Shown here: positions 14,550 through 20,123 of the stretch, piece after piece
Layout: each line of letters starts with the position of its first letter
Numbering within the stretch: position 1 is the stretch's first letter
Virus record (IMG/VR): IMGVR_UViG_3300017743_000194
Coordinates: 1-20,123 of that record
Reading direction: 5' to 3' (one strand)
Length of the DNA stretch: 20,123 nucleotides
Origin: a virus
Made by a program: the position numbers and the translations under genes
The notes under the pieces: model-generated
Database searches by the model: none
Told to the model about the DNA's origin: nothing
Seen by the model: only the letters and a program-made list of their open reading frames with translations

Positions 14550-16460
14550 CTACAAAATCTCACAGGTGCCGCCTGTGCAAGCAAGCTCTTGAGATGACGT
14601 TGTAGTGTCTTCGATTTCAAACTCAGGAAGTCTCGACCAATTCACGGCAGCGGGAAACTTAGCGTCAAGCGCCTCATACTCCTCGCGAGTGATTTGCTCA
14701 TTGGGCGCTTGGACATAAAGATGATCATCGTAGGGCAAGAACGATACGCCCGCGATTTCATCGAAGTGACTGTAAACGAACTCAGCCAGATCATCCCACT
14801 CATCGCCCTTAACAGATATCGTGGCGCTGACCTTATGCATCGTCCAATGCCGCTGATATGTAAGCCACATTTCCATTTGCTCAATCGCTGTGCGAGTGCC
14901 GTTAGTGATAGCCCCAGCCGGAGCCGCAATCGGAAACGAAAACACTGTCTCCAGGTCAGGCTTGGACGCTGATGGTTCCGATGGCACCCCCTCATCGATC
15001 ATAAGCTGCGTCAGAGGATCTGTATTAGATTGAACGGTGCGCCGAATGTAGTGATCTGACCATCGAGCATGGATGCCAGAAGCCGTCCCGGTTAGCGCAC
15101 TAACAGAGCCGCTTGGCTTAACGCAAGTGACAGAGGCCGAAGGCTGAATGCCAATTTTCTCAGCCCATTTCTTATTCGTCGCGATAGCGTGATCCCGTAG
15201 CTCTTCTAAGCGCTCTGGAAGGCCCGTGAGAACGCCATTGGTCAGCGGGTTGTCCATGATGCCCGTCATGCTTACGCCCAACAGGCGCTCCTCATCGCAG
15301 TTCGCAGCCCACTCCGTAGGGAGTGATGGGAAATAAGTGAAAGTGGACTGTACAGTCCCAATTATTGTGGCAAGTTCGACTTTGCGCTTGAGGTCATTAA
15401 AATCATCGTCTTCCCGAATGATAATTTCCGATAAGTTGCAAAACTGCCCTGTCGGCAAAAGCAGAATTTCAGAACACGGGTTGCAGCCAAAATCGGCAAC
15501 TTTCCGGTCAAACTTTTCAGCCTGGGCTTTTGCACTTGCTCGGTTGAAAATACCGCGCTCGCCGGACTTGCCATCTACCATCGCGTTCCACTCAGCGTCG
15601 AAATCTTCCTTGCTTGGAGTGCCGTCTGTCACATAAGAATTGTTCGCGTAATATCGCTCCTTTGGGAACTGACCCAACGCCCAGTTTTTTGCGTTACGCA
15701 TTTCAACATCATCGATATCGCCGAGCGAAATCATTGCAGATCTGCGAACACCACCGCTGACAATACAACTCGCAATCACGCACATAACGTCATGGCACTC
15801 CAAAGACGTTAGCTGCCGGCCACTCGCCTTGATGAAGAGATCGTTGATGTACTCAAGTGTTTTGCGAAGAGGCTCTGGGCCGCTTGAACGCCCACCAAAG
15901 GTTTTAAGCAACGCTCCTTCTGGACGCAGAAGTGATAGGTCGTAATGATATAGACGGCCCTCAAAGCCTTCTTCCATCGCGTTCTGAACGGCGCTTTGCC
16001 ACCCTTCCCGGCTGTCCTCTACAACATAGTCATCTTTCTGTGCTGTCATGCTGTCGGAAACAACGGGAAGTTGGCTGATATACTGCTTCTCAACAGAATA
16101 ACCCATCCCGGTGCCGCTTGAGAGAATAAACAGCGCATCGGAAAAATCACGGGGGCGCGTAATGGCCTTGTATGCGCAATTATATCCACACACATTGTCA
16201 CGATCCAGCGCAGGGCCAGCCGTTGTCAGCATACGCATTGATGGCACAACGTCCATCATGGTAATCGACTTTGCAATAGTCTGAGACATCTCTTCGCTCA
16301 AGAAACGATCAAGAACATTTTCTTTATATCTTAGCACGGTTTCCGGCCAAGTTTCCCGGCGCTGTTCATCGTGCAGAAATTTCGCGTACTTAGAAACGTA
16401 AACGTACTCTTCCAAAGCCACTTTTGCCGACTTTGAGTTCAACTGCCTCATCATATTCAT
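14550..16460 (-). CDS. Class II (adenosylcobalamin-dependent) ribonucleoside-triphosphate reductase, monomeric type
   Basis: The 636-residue enzyme reduces ribonucleotides to deoxyribonucleotides using adenosylcobalamin to make the radical. It matches the monomeric RTPR family. C95 (NCAY) and C341 (QFCNLSE) form the redox pair, and NPCSE (N327, C329, E331) carries the radical cysteine and proton-transfer residues. TCVKPSGSVSALTG (445-458) is the substrate loop, and C628-x4-C633 at the C-terminus is the rereduction pair. All expected catalytic residues are present, so it should be active. It is about 100 residues shorter than the Lactobacillus enzyme, as is common in phage versions. ATG 16460 follows AGGGG about 10 bases upstream, where GTAG and CTAC could pair across it. 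It sits in the leftward operon between a DUF3310 gene and the excisionase candidate. No intein or nrdB-like gene is seen. Confidence 0.94.
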   Translation of the reverse strand: MNMMRQLNSKSAKVALEEYVYVSKYAKFLHDEQRRETWPETVLRYKENVLDRFLSEEMSQTIAKSITMMDVVPSMRMLTTAGPALDRDNVCGYNCAYKAITRPRDFSDALFILSSGTGMGYSVEKQYISQLPVVSDSMTAQKDDYVVEDSREGWQSAVQNAMEEGFEGRLYHYDLSLLRPEGALLKTFGGRSSGPEPLRKTLEYINDLFIKASGRQLTSLECHDVMCVIASCIVSGGVRRSAMISLGDIDDVEMRNAKNWALGQFPKERYYANNSYVTDGTPSKEDFDAEWNAMVDGKSGERGIFNRASAKAQAEKFDRKVADFGCNPCSEILLLPTGQFCNLSEIIIREDDDFNDLKRKVELATIIGTVQSTFTYFPSLPTEWAANCDEERLLGVSMTGIMDNPLTNGVLTGLPERLEELRDHAIATNKKWAEKIGIQPSASVTCVKPSGSVSALTGTASGIHARWSDHYIRRTVQSNTDPLTQLMIDEGVPSEPSASKPDLETVFSFPIAAPAGAITNGTRTAIEQMEMWLTYQRHWTMHKVSATISVKGDEWDDLAEFVYSHFDEIAGVSFLPYDDHLYVQAPNEQITREEYEALDAKFPAAVNWSRLPEFEIEDTTTSSQELACTGGTCEIL

Positions 16461-16487
16461 TTTGTAGTTTCCCCTACTTTGATTTTA

Positions 16488-16754
16488 CTATTTGTCTGTA
16501 CGATTTTTAGAGAAAAGCTCTGGGTGATTAAACACGGTTTCAGCCGCCCATCTGGCATAAACACTTGCCTTTTGGAAGTTGTTGCCGATGTCATCAGCCG
16601 TTTCGCCTTTTTCTAATGCTCGATGCATGTACTTGATGACACAGCCGCGACAGTGCGCGACAAACCCTTCCGGCCCCAGTACTGCTCGCTGGTAGTCGAT
16701 GCACTCAATACTTGAATGAGTATAATGTGCTGGCTTGTTAACTTCATCCATCAT
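16488..16754 (-). CDS. DUF3310 family protein
   Basis: The 88-residue protein matches the phage family DUF3310. The N-terminal VNKPAHYTHSSIECIDYQRAVLGPEGFVAHCRGCVIKYMHRA pattern (VnkPaHY...IEcID... lgpegf...RGnviKYl.R) is nearly complete. A helical end with NNFQKASVYARWA follows. The biochemical role of the family is not established; members are usually found near nucleotide or DNA metabolism genes, which fits the adjacent ribonucleotide reductase. There are two adjacent in-frame ATGs (16754 and 16751), and no good ribosome-binding site is visible. An 11-bp repeat (see 16755-16789) begins immediately upstream of the start. There are 27 bases between this gene and the reductase, so co-transcription is likely. 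Confidence 0.85.
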   Translation of the reverse strand: MMDEVNKPAHYTHSSIECIDYQRAVLGPEGFVAHCRGCVIKYMHRALEKGETADDIGNNFQKASVYARWAAETVFNHPELFSKNRTDK

Positions 16755-16789
16755 GTAGGTACAGAATCAAGGTCTTGTGTATGTACAGA
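16755..16789 (-). promoter_or_regulatory. Pair of 11-bp direct repeats upstream of the DUF3310 gene
   Basis: On the minus strand, TCTGTACATAC (16789-16779) and TCTGTACCTAC (16765-16755) are direct repeats with 10 of 11 bases equal, 24 bases apart. The second ends right at the start codon of the DUF3310 gene. They could be a regulator-binding pair or a translational control site. Nothing else is recognisable in this 44-base gap. Confidence 0.35.
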
Positions 16790-16798
16790 TTTGAACCA

Positions 16799-16972
16799 CT
16801 ATAAATAGTCCAAGTCGCGGATCAAGTCAGATATTCTGAGATCCAAATCTTTTCTTTGTTCGTTCGATAGGTCTGAACGATATAACATTACAGCTTCTTT
16901 CAAGTCTTCGATGAAAGCTGCCGTATTTTCTGTATGGGCACCCCTCATTTTCTCGGGGTTCTCTATTTTCAT
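16799..16972 (-). CDS. Small helical hypothetical protein (57 residues)
   Basis: This short leftward gene starts at ATG 16972 behind AAGGA (9 bases upstream) and stops at 16799. The 57-residue product is hydrophilic and mostly helical: MKIENPEKMRGAHTEN, then AAFIEDLKEAVMLYRSDL and a Leu/Asp-rich heptad-like end (LDLRISDLIRDLDYL). The good binding site, the gap it fills between same-strand genes and the sensible amino-acid composition support it. No family is recognised. The C-terminal leucine pattern suggests oligomerisation or a protein partner. Confidence 0.6.
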   Translation of the reverse strand: MKIENPEKMRGAHTENTAAFIEDLKEAVMLYRSDLSNEQRKDLDLRISDLIRDLDYL

Positions 16973-17019
16973 TTTTTATTCCTTTTTTGCCCGATAAAAA
17001 AACCAAATTTCTGATACCA

Positions 17020-17041
17020 AATCAACATTCAAAAATTGATT
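17020..17041. repeat. Inverted repeat AATCAA-N10-TTGATT
   Basis: A perfect 6-bp inverted repeat with a 10-base spacer lies in the AT-rich 114-base gap (16973-17086) between two leftward genes. The motif ATACCAAAT (17014-17022) overlaps it. It may mark an internal promoter or operator for the downstream half of the operon. No convincing -35/-10 pair is visible, so the assignment is weak. Confidence 0.25.
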
Positions 17042-17086
17042 ATTTTGATATTGGGCCACTGCCTCAATTATTATATTTTATTGATC

Positions 17087-17578
17087 TTACTGGGCTTCGA
17101 GTCCCATTATTTCATCTACGACTGCACACTTATTGAACTTTTCAGTCACGTTGGTTCGCTTCGCGCATTTAAACACATAAACCGTAAACTCAAGATAGGA
17201 ATCAATCATTTCTTGAGATGCATGGTAACAAATCACCATTCGGTTTTGGTCGTTCCTAGCTTTATTTGTGTAGACTAGCTTGGACTTCATTAGATTTTTT
17301 AAGATGTACAAGGCCGCCGATCTGCTTACTCCGATAGACTCTATAAAATAGGTCAGAAAAACCCCAGCGCCTCTCAAGCCGTGTTCTTGAAGAGCGTGAA
17401 TCATCCAACGATGATTATCGCTCTTCTTACTAATCTTTCGGGTTTGATCATCGATCAATCGATCAATGTCCGATGCATCGTTCTTGTAATAAAGTGTTTC
17501 TAGGTTGCTTATTGCCAAAGCATACTCTTTGATGACCTTTGTCCGTAGAATTTCGCAGCCATGTGACTCATCTTTCAT
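17087..17578 (-). CDS. Winged-helix (MarR-like) transcriptional regulator candidate
   Basis: In the 163-residue protein, residues about 58-135 look like a winged helix. HALQEHGLRGAGVFLTYFIESIGVSRSAALYILKNLMKSKLV fits 'helix, GVSRSAA recognition helix', followed by a beta hairpin (YTNKARNDQNRMVICYHASQ) and another helix. Residues 1-55 are charged and helical, possibly for dimer contact. The C-terminus carries two Cys residues (138 and 150). ATG 17578 follows AGGAAG. It stands 14 bases downstream of the repressor gene and is almost certainly co-transcribed with it, so it may be a second lysogeny regulator. MarR-like is by shape only; no ligand site can be read. Confidence 0.65.
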   Translation of the reverse strand: MKDESHGCEILRTKVIKEYALAISNLETLYYKNDASDIDRLIDDQTRKISKKSDNHRWMIHALQEHGLRGAGVFLTYFIESIGVSRSAALYILKNLMKSKLVYTNKARNDQNRMVICYHASQEMIDSYLEFTVYVFKCAKRTNVTEKFNKCAVVDEIMGLEAQ

Positions 17579-17592
17579 CTTACTTCCTTTTT

Positions 17593-18231
17593 TTATTTTA
17601 AGTTTATAGTGACGATTGGATAAACAGCGCTTGGATCAACCTCAAAGGACTCACCAACCCAAGGCTTGCATTTTATAGAGGTTTCCGAAAAGCCCTCAAT
17701 CTGAGAAATAGTGTAGTTGTCACCACGATCTGCAACTACCAGCCCACCCTTGGAAAGCGGTGCTTTGGATGAGCAAAAGCACACAGTGCCCGCGCCAAGC
17801 CAAGGAGCTACTTCTTCTAGACTGTCAGGCACAACCGGGATGGTCACCGCAAAAGCTGATGGGTCGTCCCAGATGGATGAGGGGCAAGCAATAAAAGAAG
17901 CTGTTTGTTCTTTTGGAATACCCAGACCCGATGATTTGAATAGCTGAATAGATCTATTCGTGAATACGTTTGGGTCATTAGCGCCGGGCTTACTGACAAC
18001 TGAGCTAATCCGAGCTTCTTGATCAATCTCTTGGCCATTCGCCAGTTCATGCGGGTCTACCCGCAACGCTTCAGCCGCTCTGACTAAAAAATATTGTTTT
18101 AGCCGCCGCTGCCCTTTTTCAACTTTTTCGATTGAACTTTGTGAAACGCCCATCATTTGAGACAGTGTCTCAAGAGTGTGCCCTTGCGCTCTCCGTATGT
18201 CACGGATCTTATTTTTAACTTCGATAGACAT
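17593..18231 (-). CDS. CI-like phage repressor (XRE HTH plus S24-like domain without the catalytic Lys)
   Basis: The 212-residue protein is the likely lysogeny repressor. Residues 9-62 are an XRE helix-turn-helix (RDIRRAQGHTLETLSQMMGVSQSSIEKVEKGQRR). Residues about 124-212 resemble the LexA/S24 C-terminal fold: AFAVTIPVVPDSLEEVAPWLGAGTVCF corresponds to the 'v.GdSMeP.l..Gd' strand, with S137 at the serine position. KGGLVVADRGDNYTISQIEG corresponds to the strand that normally bears the catalytic lysine, but I find no Lys there. The domain may thus serve dimerisation rather than SOS self-cleavage. ATG 18231 follows GGGG in a purine-rich leader. The tandem TTGTTAAC sites 31 bases upstream are the natural operator candidate. 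A winged-helix gene follows in the same operon. Confidence 0.82.
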   Translation of the reverse strand: MSIEVKNKIRDIRRAQGHTLETLSQMMGVSQSSIEKVEKGQRRLKQYFLVRAAEALRVDPHELANGQEIDQEARISSVVSKPGANDPNVFTNRSIQLFKSSGLGIPKEQTASFIACPSSIWDDPSAFAVTIPVVPDSLEEVAPWLGAGTVCFCSSKAPLSKGGLVVADRGDNYTISQIEGFSETSIKCKPWVGESFEVDPSAVYPIVTINLK

Positions 18232-18261
18232 TTTTTTCCCCGAAAAAGTAATTAGATAAAT

Positions 18262-18277
18262 TTGTTAACTTGTTAAC
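18262..18277. promoter_or_regulatory. Tandem operator candidate TTGTTAAC x2
   Basis: Two exact copies of TTGTTAAC stand head to tail, each containing the palindrome GTTAAC, 31 bases upstream of the repressor start. The placement fits autoregulation of the repressor. A related TTGTTAGC lies at 18570-18577 within the rightward promoter candidate, so the same protein could bind both ends of the control region. Confidence 0.5.
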
Positions 18278-18486
18278 AGGGAAAGGGGTGGAGCGAGTGA
18301 AACTATCGGACTGCCCCATACCTTATATCCCGTCCAATCAGAGGGTGATCCAATCAGTGCTTTGCTTAAAGCTTTTGAAAATTTTCGAAAGTGTGCGCCG
18401 TAATTTCCAAGCAAATACGCACCTGACCAAGTGTGAGCCACTATGCCTTTCCAATGATCAACTGCGTTAAAGTATTGTAGTGTCAT
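18265..18486 (-). CDS. Possible small hypothetical protein upstream of the repressor
   Basis: A 73-residue frame starts at ATG 18486 (weak AGAAG site upstream) and ends within the tandem TTGTTAAC operator candidate. The product is aromatic and basic, with FNAVDHWKGIVAHTWSGAYLLGNYGAHFRKFSKAL followed by SDWTGYKVWGSP. No family is recognised. It is on the repressor strand, 33 bases upstream. Composition is plausible for a protein, but there is no strong start signal, and an opposite-strand frame (18270-18470) is open over the same stretch. I rate it slightly better than even as a real gene or a leader ORF. Confidence 0.4.
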   Translation of the reverse strand: MTLQYFNAVDHWKGIVAHTWSGAYLLGNYGAHFRKFSKALSKALIGSPSDWTGYKVWGSPIVSLAPPLSLLTS

Positions 18487-18708
18487 TCTTCTATTCTGTC
18501 GTTATTTTTTTAAATTTGTACAAAAAGTACATACATATAAAACACTCCCGGTCAAGAGCTTTGCTTAATTTGTTAGCATTTTTATTTCATAATGATAATT
18601 TCAAGCGTTAAATACATTCACATTTTGTTCTTTTTTCTCTACATACAAAATGGGTTGATATGTATCATAATTCATGGTTTAACTTCGAAAACAAAACAAA
18701 GAAGCAGA
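18487..18708. promoter_or_regulatory. Divergent early control region
   Basis: This AT-rich, probably non-coding stretch separates leftward lysogeny genes from rightward early genes. Rightward it offers TTGTTA (18570-18575) and GATAAT (18594-18599) with 18 bases between, with an operator-like TTGTTAGC (18570-18577) over the -35. Leftward it offers TTGACC (18555-18550) and TATGTA (18533-18528) with 16 bases between. An inverted repeat TGTAC-A5-GTACA (18517-18531) sits at that -10. From 18600 to 18700 is an AT-rich leader whose in-frame ATG at 18592 would add an unlikely hydrophobic extension to the resolvase. Confidence 0.45.
18517..18531. promoter_or_regulatory. Inverted repeat TGTAC-AAAAA-GTACA, operator candidate
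   Basis: A perfect 5-bp inverted repeat around an A5 centre lies at the -10 of the leftward promoter candidate and upstream of the 73-residue frame. It differs from the TTGTTAAC sites, so a second regulator, perhaps the winged-helix protein, could bind here. Confidence 0.35.
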
Positions 18709-19206
18709 ATGACAGAACCCTTTTATTACATAGGCATTGATGTTGGTTTAGGCGGAGCCGTTGCAGTGTTTGGCACTGACGGCACCCTCGATGTTTACGA
18801 CATGCCCATCGTTGAAGTGAAGCGAAATAACAAGCTGAAAAAAGAAGTATCAGCCGCTGGACTGCACTCCATCATAAAATATCAGAAACCCTCAACCTGT
18901 TTGGTTGAACAAGTAGCCGCCCGACCTGGTCAGTCGGTGACCGCTATGTTTCAGTTTGGCCGATTCCTTGGCCAGATTGAGGGCGTGATCGCCGCCCATG
19001 AGATCCCCATCAGCTATGTGCAACCTCGCGTATGGCAGAAAGCGGTTGAGCTTAGGGGCGGCGACACAAAAGAAGCTTCAAGATTACGCGCAATGGAACT
19101 CTTCCCAGGTTACGCTGAAAAGTTCCGGCGCAAAAAAGATCATGGACGCTCAGATGCCAGCCTAGTGGCATATCACGCGTTCTTGACGGGGGTTGGTGGA
19201 AGATGA
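18709..19206 (+). CDS. RuvC-like Holliday junction resolvase
   Basis: The 165-residue protein has the RNase H-like fold of phage RuvC relatives, which cut branched DNA during replication, recombination or packaging. Supporting motifs are GIDVGLGGAVAVFG with D11, CLVEQVAARPGQS with E67, FQFGRFLGQIEGV, ISYVQPRVWQK and KKDHGRSDASLVAYHA with D149. I start at ATG 18709 (AAGAAG upstream) because the family begins a few residues before the first Asp. The longer frame from 18592 adds about 39 hydrophobic, AT-rich residues. It is the first gene of the rightward early operon, just after the control region, and is followed by recombination genes. Its last 19 bases lie in the 5' arm of a terminator hairpin. 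Confidence 0.88.
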   Translation: MTEPFYYIGIDVGLGGAVAVFGTDGTLDVYDMPIVEVKRNNKLKKEVSAAGLHSIIKYQKPSTCLVEQVAARPGQSVTAMFQFGRFLGQIEGVIAAHEIPISYVQPRVWQKAVELRGGDTKEASRLRAMELFPGYAEKFRRKKDHGRSDASLVAYHAFLTGVGGR

Positions 19207-19235
19207 CTCCCCGGCACAACCGCCAACCCCCTTTT
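19188..19235 (+). terminator. Rho-independent terminator/attenuator overlapping the resolvase stop
   Basis: The 5' arm GGGGGTTGGTGG (19188-19199) pairs with CCGCCAACCCCC (19220-19231) over 12 positions, one of them a G-U pair. The loop is 20 bases and TTTTATT follows directly. The resolvase stop codon (19204-19206) lies in the loop. This is a strong intrinsic terminator placed inside what looks like one operon, between the resolvase and Sak4 genes. Confidence 0.8.
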
Positions 19236-19257
19236 ATTCAGACTGAAAGGAAAAAAA

Positions 19258-20007
19258 ATGGGCTTTGACCTAAAATCAATATCGGTCACAAATCGTGACA
19301 AATTCAAACCAATAATGTGTCTATATGGCGTCGAAGGAATCGGTAAAACAACATTTGCAGCCGGTGCAGAAAAACCAATCTTTCTTCCAACAGAAGACGG
19401 GCTGGTCAGCACTCCAGGCGTACACGCCTTCCCTACCCCTCAATCATGGGATGATGTGCGCGAAGCTTGCGGATCTCTGGCCGGTGATCACGACTTTAAA
19501 ACACTTGTGATCGACACCGTCGATTGGCTCGAACCTCTACTGTTCGCTGAGATAGCAAAAGAACAGGGCAAAACCTCGATTGAGGACATCGGATACGGCA
19601 AGGGATACGCAATGGCTGCCGAGAAATTCCGCAAGTTTTTAAGTGCTTTAGACGCCCTTAGAAAGAAAAAGGACATGACAGTTCTGTTTCTCGCGCACTC
19701 AGCAATCAAAAAATATGATGCGCCAGACACTGACCCGTATGACCGTTTTCAACTTAAATTAAACAAGCACATCTCAGCAATTGTTATGGAAGCATGTGAC
19801 GCCGTTTTGTTCGCAAATTGGCAAGTACAAGTAACCAAACAAGACGGTGGTTTTAATCGTAAAATCACTAAAGCAATCGGGGAAAGTGAGCGCGTCCTAT
19901 ATACAAGCCACTCACCCACACATGATGCCAAAAACCGCTTCTCCATGCCGGATCGGATAGATCTGGATTGGGAAGCATTCGCAACCGCAATGAAAGGGGA
20001 AAAATAA
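19258..20007 (+). CDS. Sak4-like RecA-fold ATPase (AAA_24 family)
   Basis: The 249-residue protein matches the phage Sak4 / AAA_24 group, a RecA-like ATPase that helps single-strand annealing recombination. Walker A is GVEGIGKTT (residues 24-32) with K30, Walker B is TLVID (82-86), and a downstream TVLFLAHSAIKKYDAP segment is typical of the family. KLNKHISAIVMEACDAVLFANW and a basic NRKITKAIGESERVLYT end follow. ATG 19258 has AAAGGA 8 bases upstream. Expression would depend on reading through the terminator just before it or on an unseen promoter. The stop overlaps the DUF669 start as TAATG, and this Sak4-DUF669 order is common in phage recombination modules. Confidence 0.88.
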   Translation: MGFDLKSISVTNRDKFKPIMCLYGVEGIGKTTFAAGAEKPIFLPTEDGLVSTPGVHAFPTPQSWDDVREACGSLAGDHDFKTLVIDTVDWLEPLLFAEIAKEQGKTSIEDIGYGKGYAMAAEKFRKFLSALDALRKKKDMTVLFLAHSAIKKYDAPDTDPYDRFQLKLNKHISAIVMEACDAVLFANWQVQVTKQDGGFNRKITKAIGESERVLYTSHSPTHDAKNRFSMPDRIDLDWEAFATAMKGEK

Positions 20008-20123
20008 TGGCTAGCTTGAACTTTCAAACTTTTGACGATCCAGAGGATCAAAATAACGCTCAACTGAACGAGCCGGTGCCAAAAGGCGACTATTATGCCA
20101 AGGTCGTGGATAGTGCCGTCAAG
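20007..20123 (+). CDS. DUF669 family protein (3' end outside window)
   Basis: Only the first 39 codons are present, starting at ATG 20007, which overlaps the Sak4 stop as TAATG. The visible segment, with NFQTFDDPEDQNN, then PVPKGDYYAKVVDSAVK, is the typical start of DUF669 proteins ('pvPaGdY.akivdsevk'). These lie next to Sak4/AAA_24 ATPases and are thought to work with single-stranded DNA in phage recombination. The biochemical role is not established for most members. Confidence 0.8.
   Translation, partial: MASLNFQTFDDPEDQNNAQLNEPVPKGDYYAKVVDSAVK

Noticed and set aside
14561-14577. Hairpin CACAGG-TGCCG-CCTGTG at the end of the reductase gene, considered as a terminator.
   Set aside because: It lies in the codons for the conserved C-terminal Cys-x4-Cys, has only six pairs and lacks a proper U run on the minus strand; probably a by-product of coding.
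14242-14592. Rightward open frame of 116 codons opposite the excisionase candidate.
   Set aside because: No ribosome-binding site and no recognisable features; it is the antisense shadow of a clear helix-turn-helix gene.
16461-16487. A cobalamin riboswitch ahead of the B12-dependent reductase.
   Set aside because: Only 27 bases separate the genes, too few for a riboswitch, and no B12-box-like sequence was seen in the wider 16755-17086 gaps.
17091-17106. TGGGCTTCGAGTCCCA, which looks like a tRNA T arm.
   Set aside because: The loop has eight bases, no acceptor or anticodon arm fits around it, and it overlaps the 3' end of the winged-helix gene.
18592-18708. N-terminal extension of the resolvase from ATG 18592.
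   Set aside because: It would add about 39 AT-rich, hydrophobic residues absent from the family, while ATG 18709 sits just before the first catalytic Asp motif.

Overview
The window looks like about 20 kb of a temperate, long-tailed (siphovirus-like) bacteriophage. The host is probably a marine alphaproteobacterium. This is an inference from three things: the gene-transfer-agent-like tail tip set (DUF2163-like protein, small NlpC/P60-like protein, giant host-contact protein), small membrane proteins of a kind I associate with uncultured marine phages, and a B12-dependent ribonucleotide reductase. No host gene is visible.

Layout. Bases 1-9470 (+) are the late tail module: the end of the tape measure gene, a distal/minor tail protein, a DUF2163-like protein, a small NlpC/P60-like protein, a 1553-residue tail tip/adhesin with an FN3 domain and a glycine-rich region, and a tail assembly chaperone. 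Bases 9522-13059 (+) carry a small PD-(D/E)XK-like protein followed by a compact cassette of small membrane or exported proteins around a GH19 endolysin with a peptidoglycan-binding domain. Most of these genes are joined by overlapping stop/start codons. Bases 13059-13246 hold what I read as the phage attachment site: a 19-bp sequence matching the 3' end of a tRNA gene, flanked by a perfect 10-bp inverted repeat and four copies of an 11-bp arm-type direct repeat.

Bases 13247-18486 run leftward. From upstream to downstream they encode a doubtful 73-residue ORF, a CI-like repressor, a winged-helix regulator, a 57-residue protein, a DUF3310 protein, a monomeric class II ribonucleotide reductase, an AlpA/MerR-type excisionase candidate and a tyrosine integrase. 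Bases 18487-18708 are the divergent control region. From 18709 the rightward early replication/recombination genes begin: a RuvC-like resolvase, a Sak4/AAA_24 ATPase and the start of a DUF669 gene. A strong hairpin terminator overlaps the end of the resolvase gene and may act as an attenuator.

How it fits together: the repressor probably decides between lysogeny and the rightward early operon from the 18.2-18.6 kb region. The integrase acts on the attachment site directly beside its own 3' end. The resolvase, Sak4 and DUF669 genes form a recombination module, and the reductase supplies deoxynucleotides. The most unusual points are the symmetric attachment site, the reductase embedded in the repressor-to-integrase operon, the terminator that translation could control, and the dense cassette of small membrane proteins, one with a perfect EF-hand loop.
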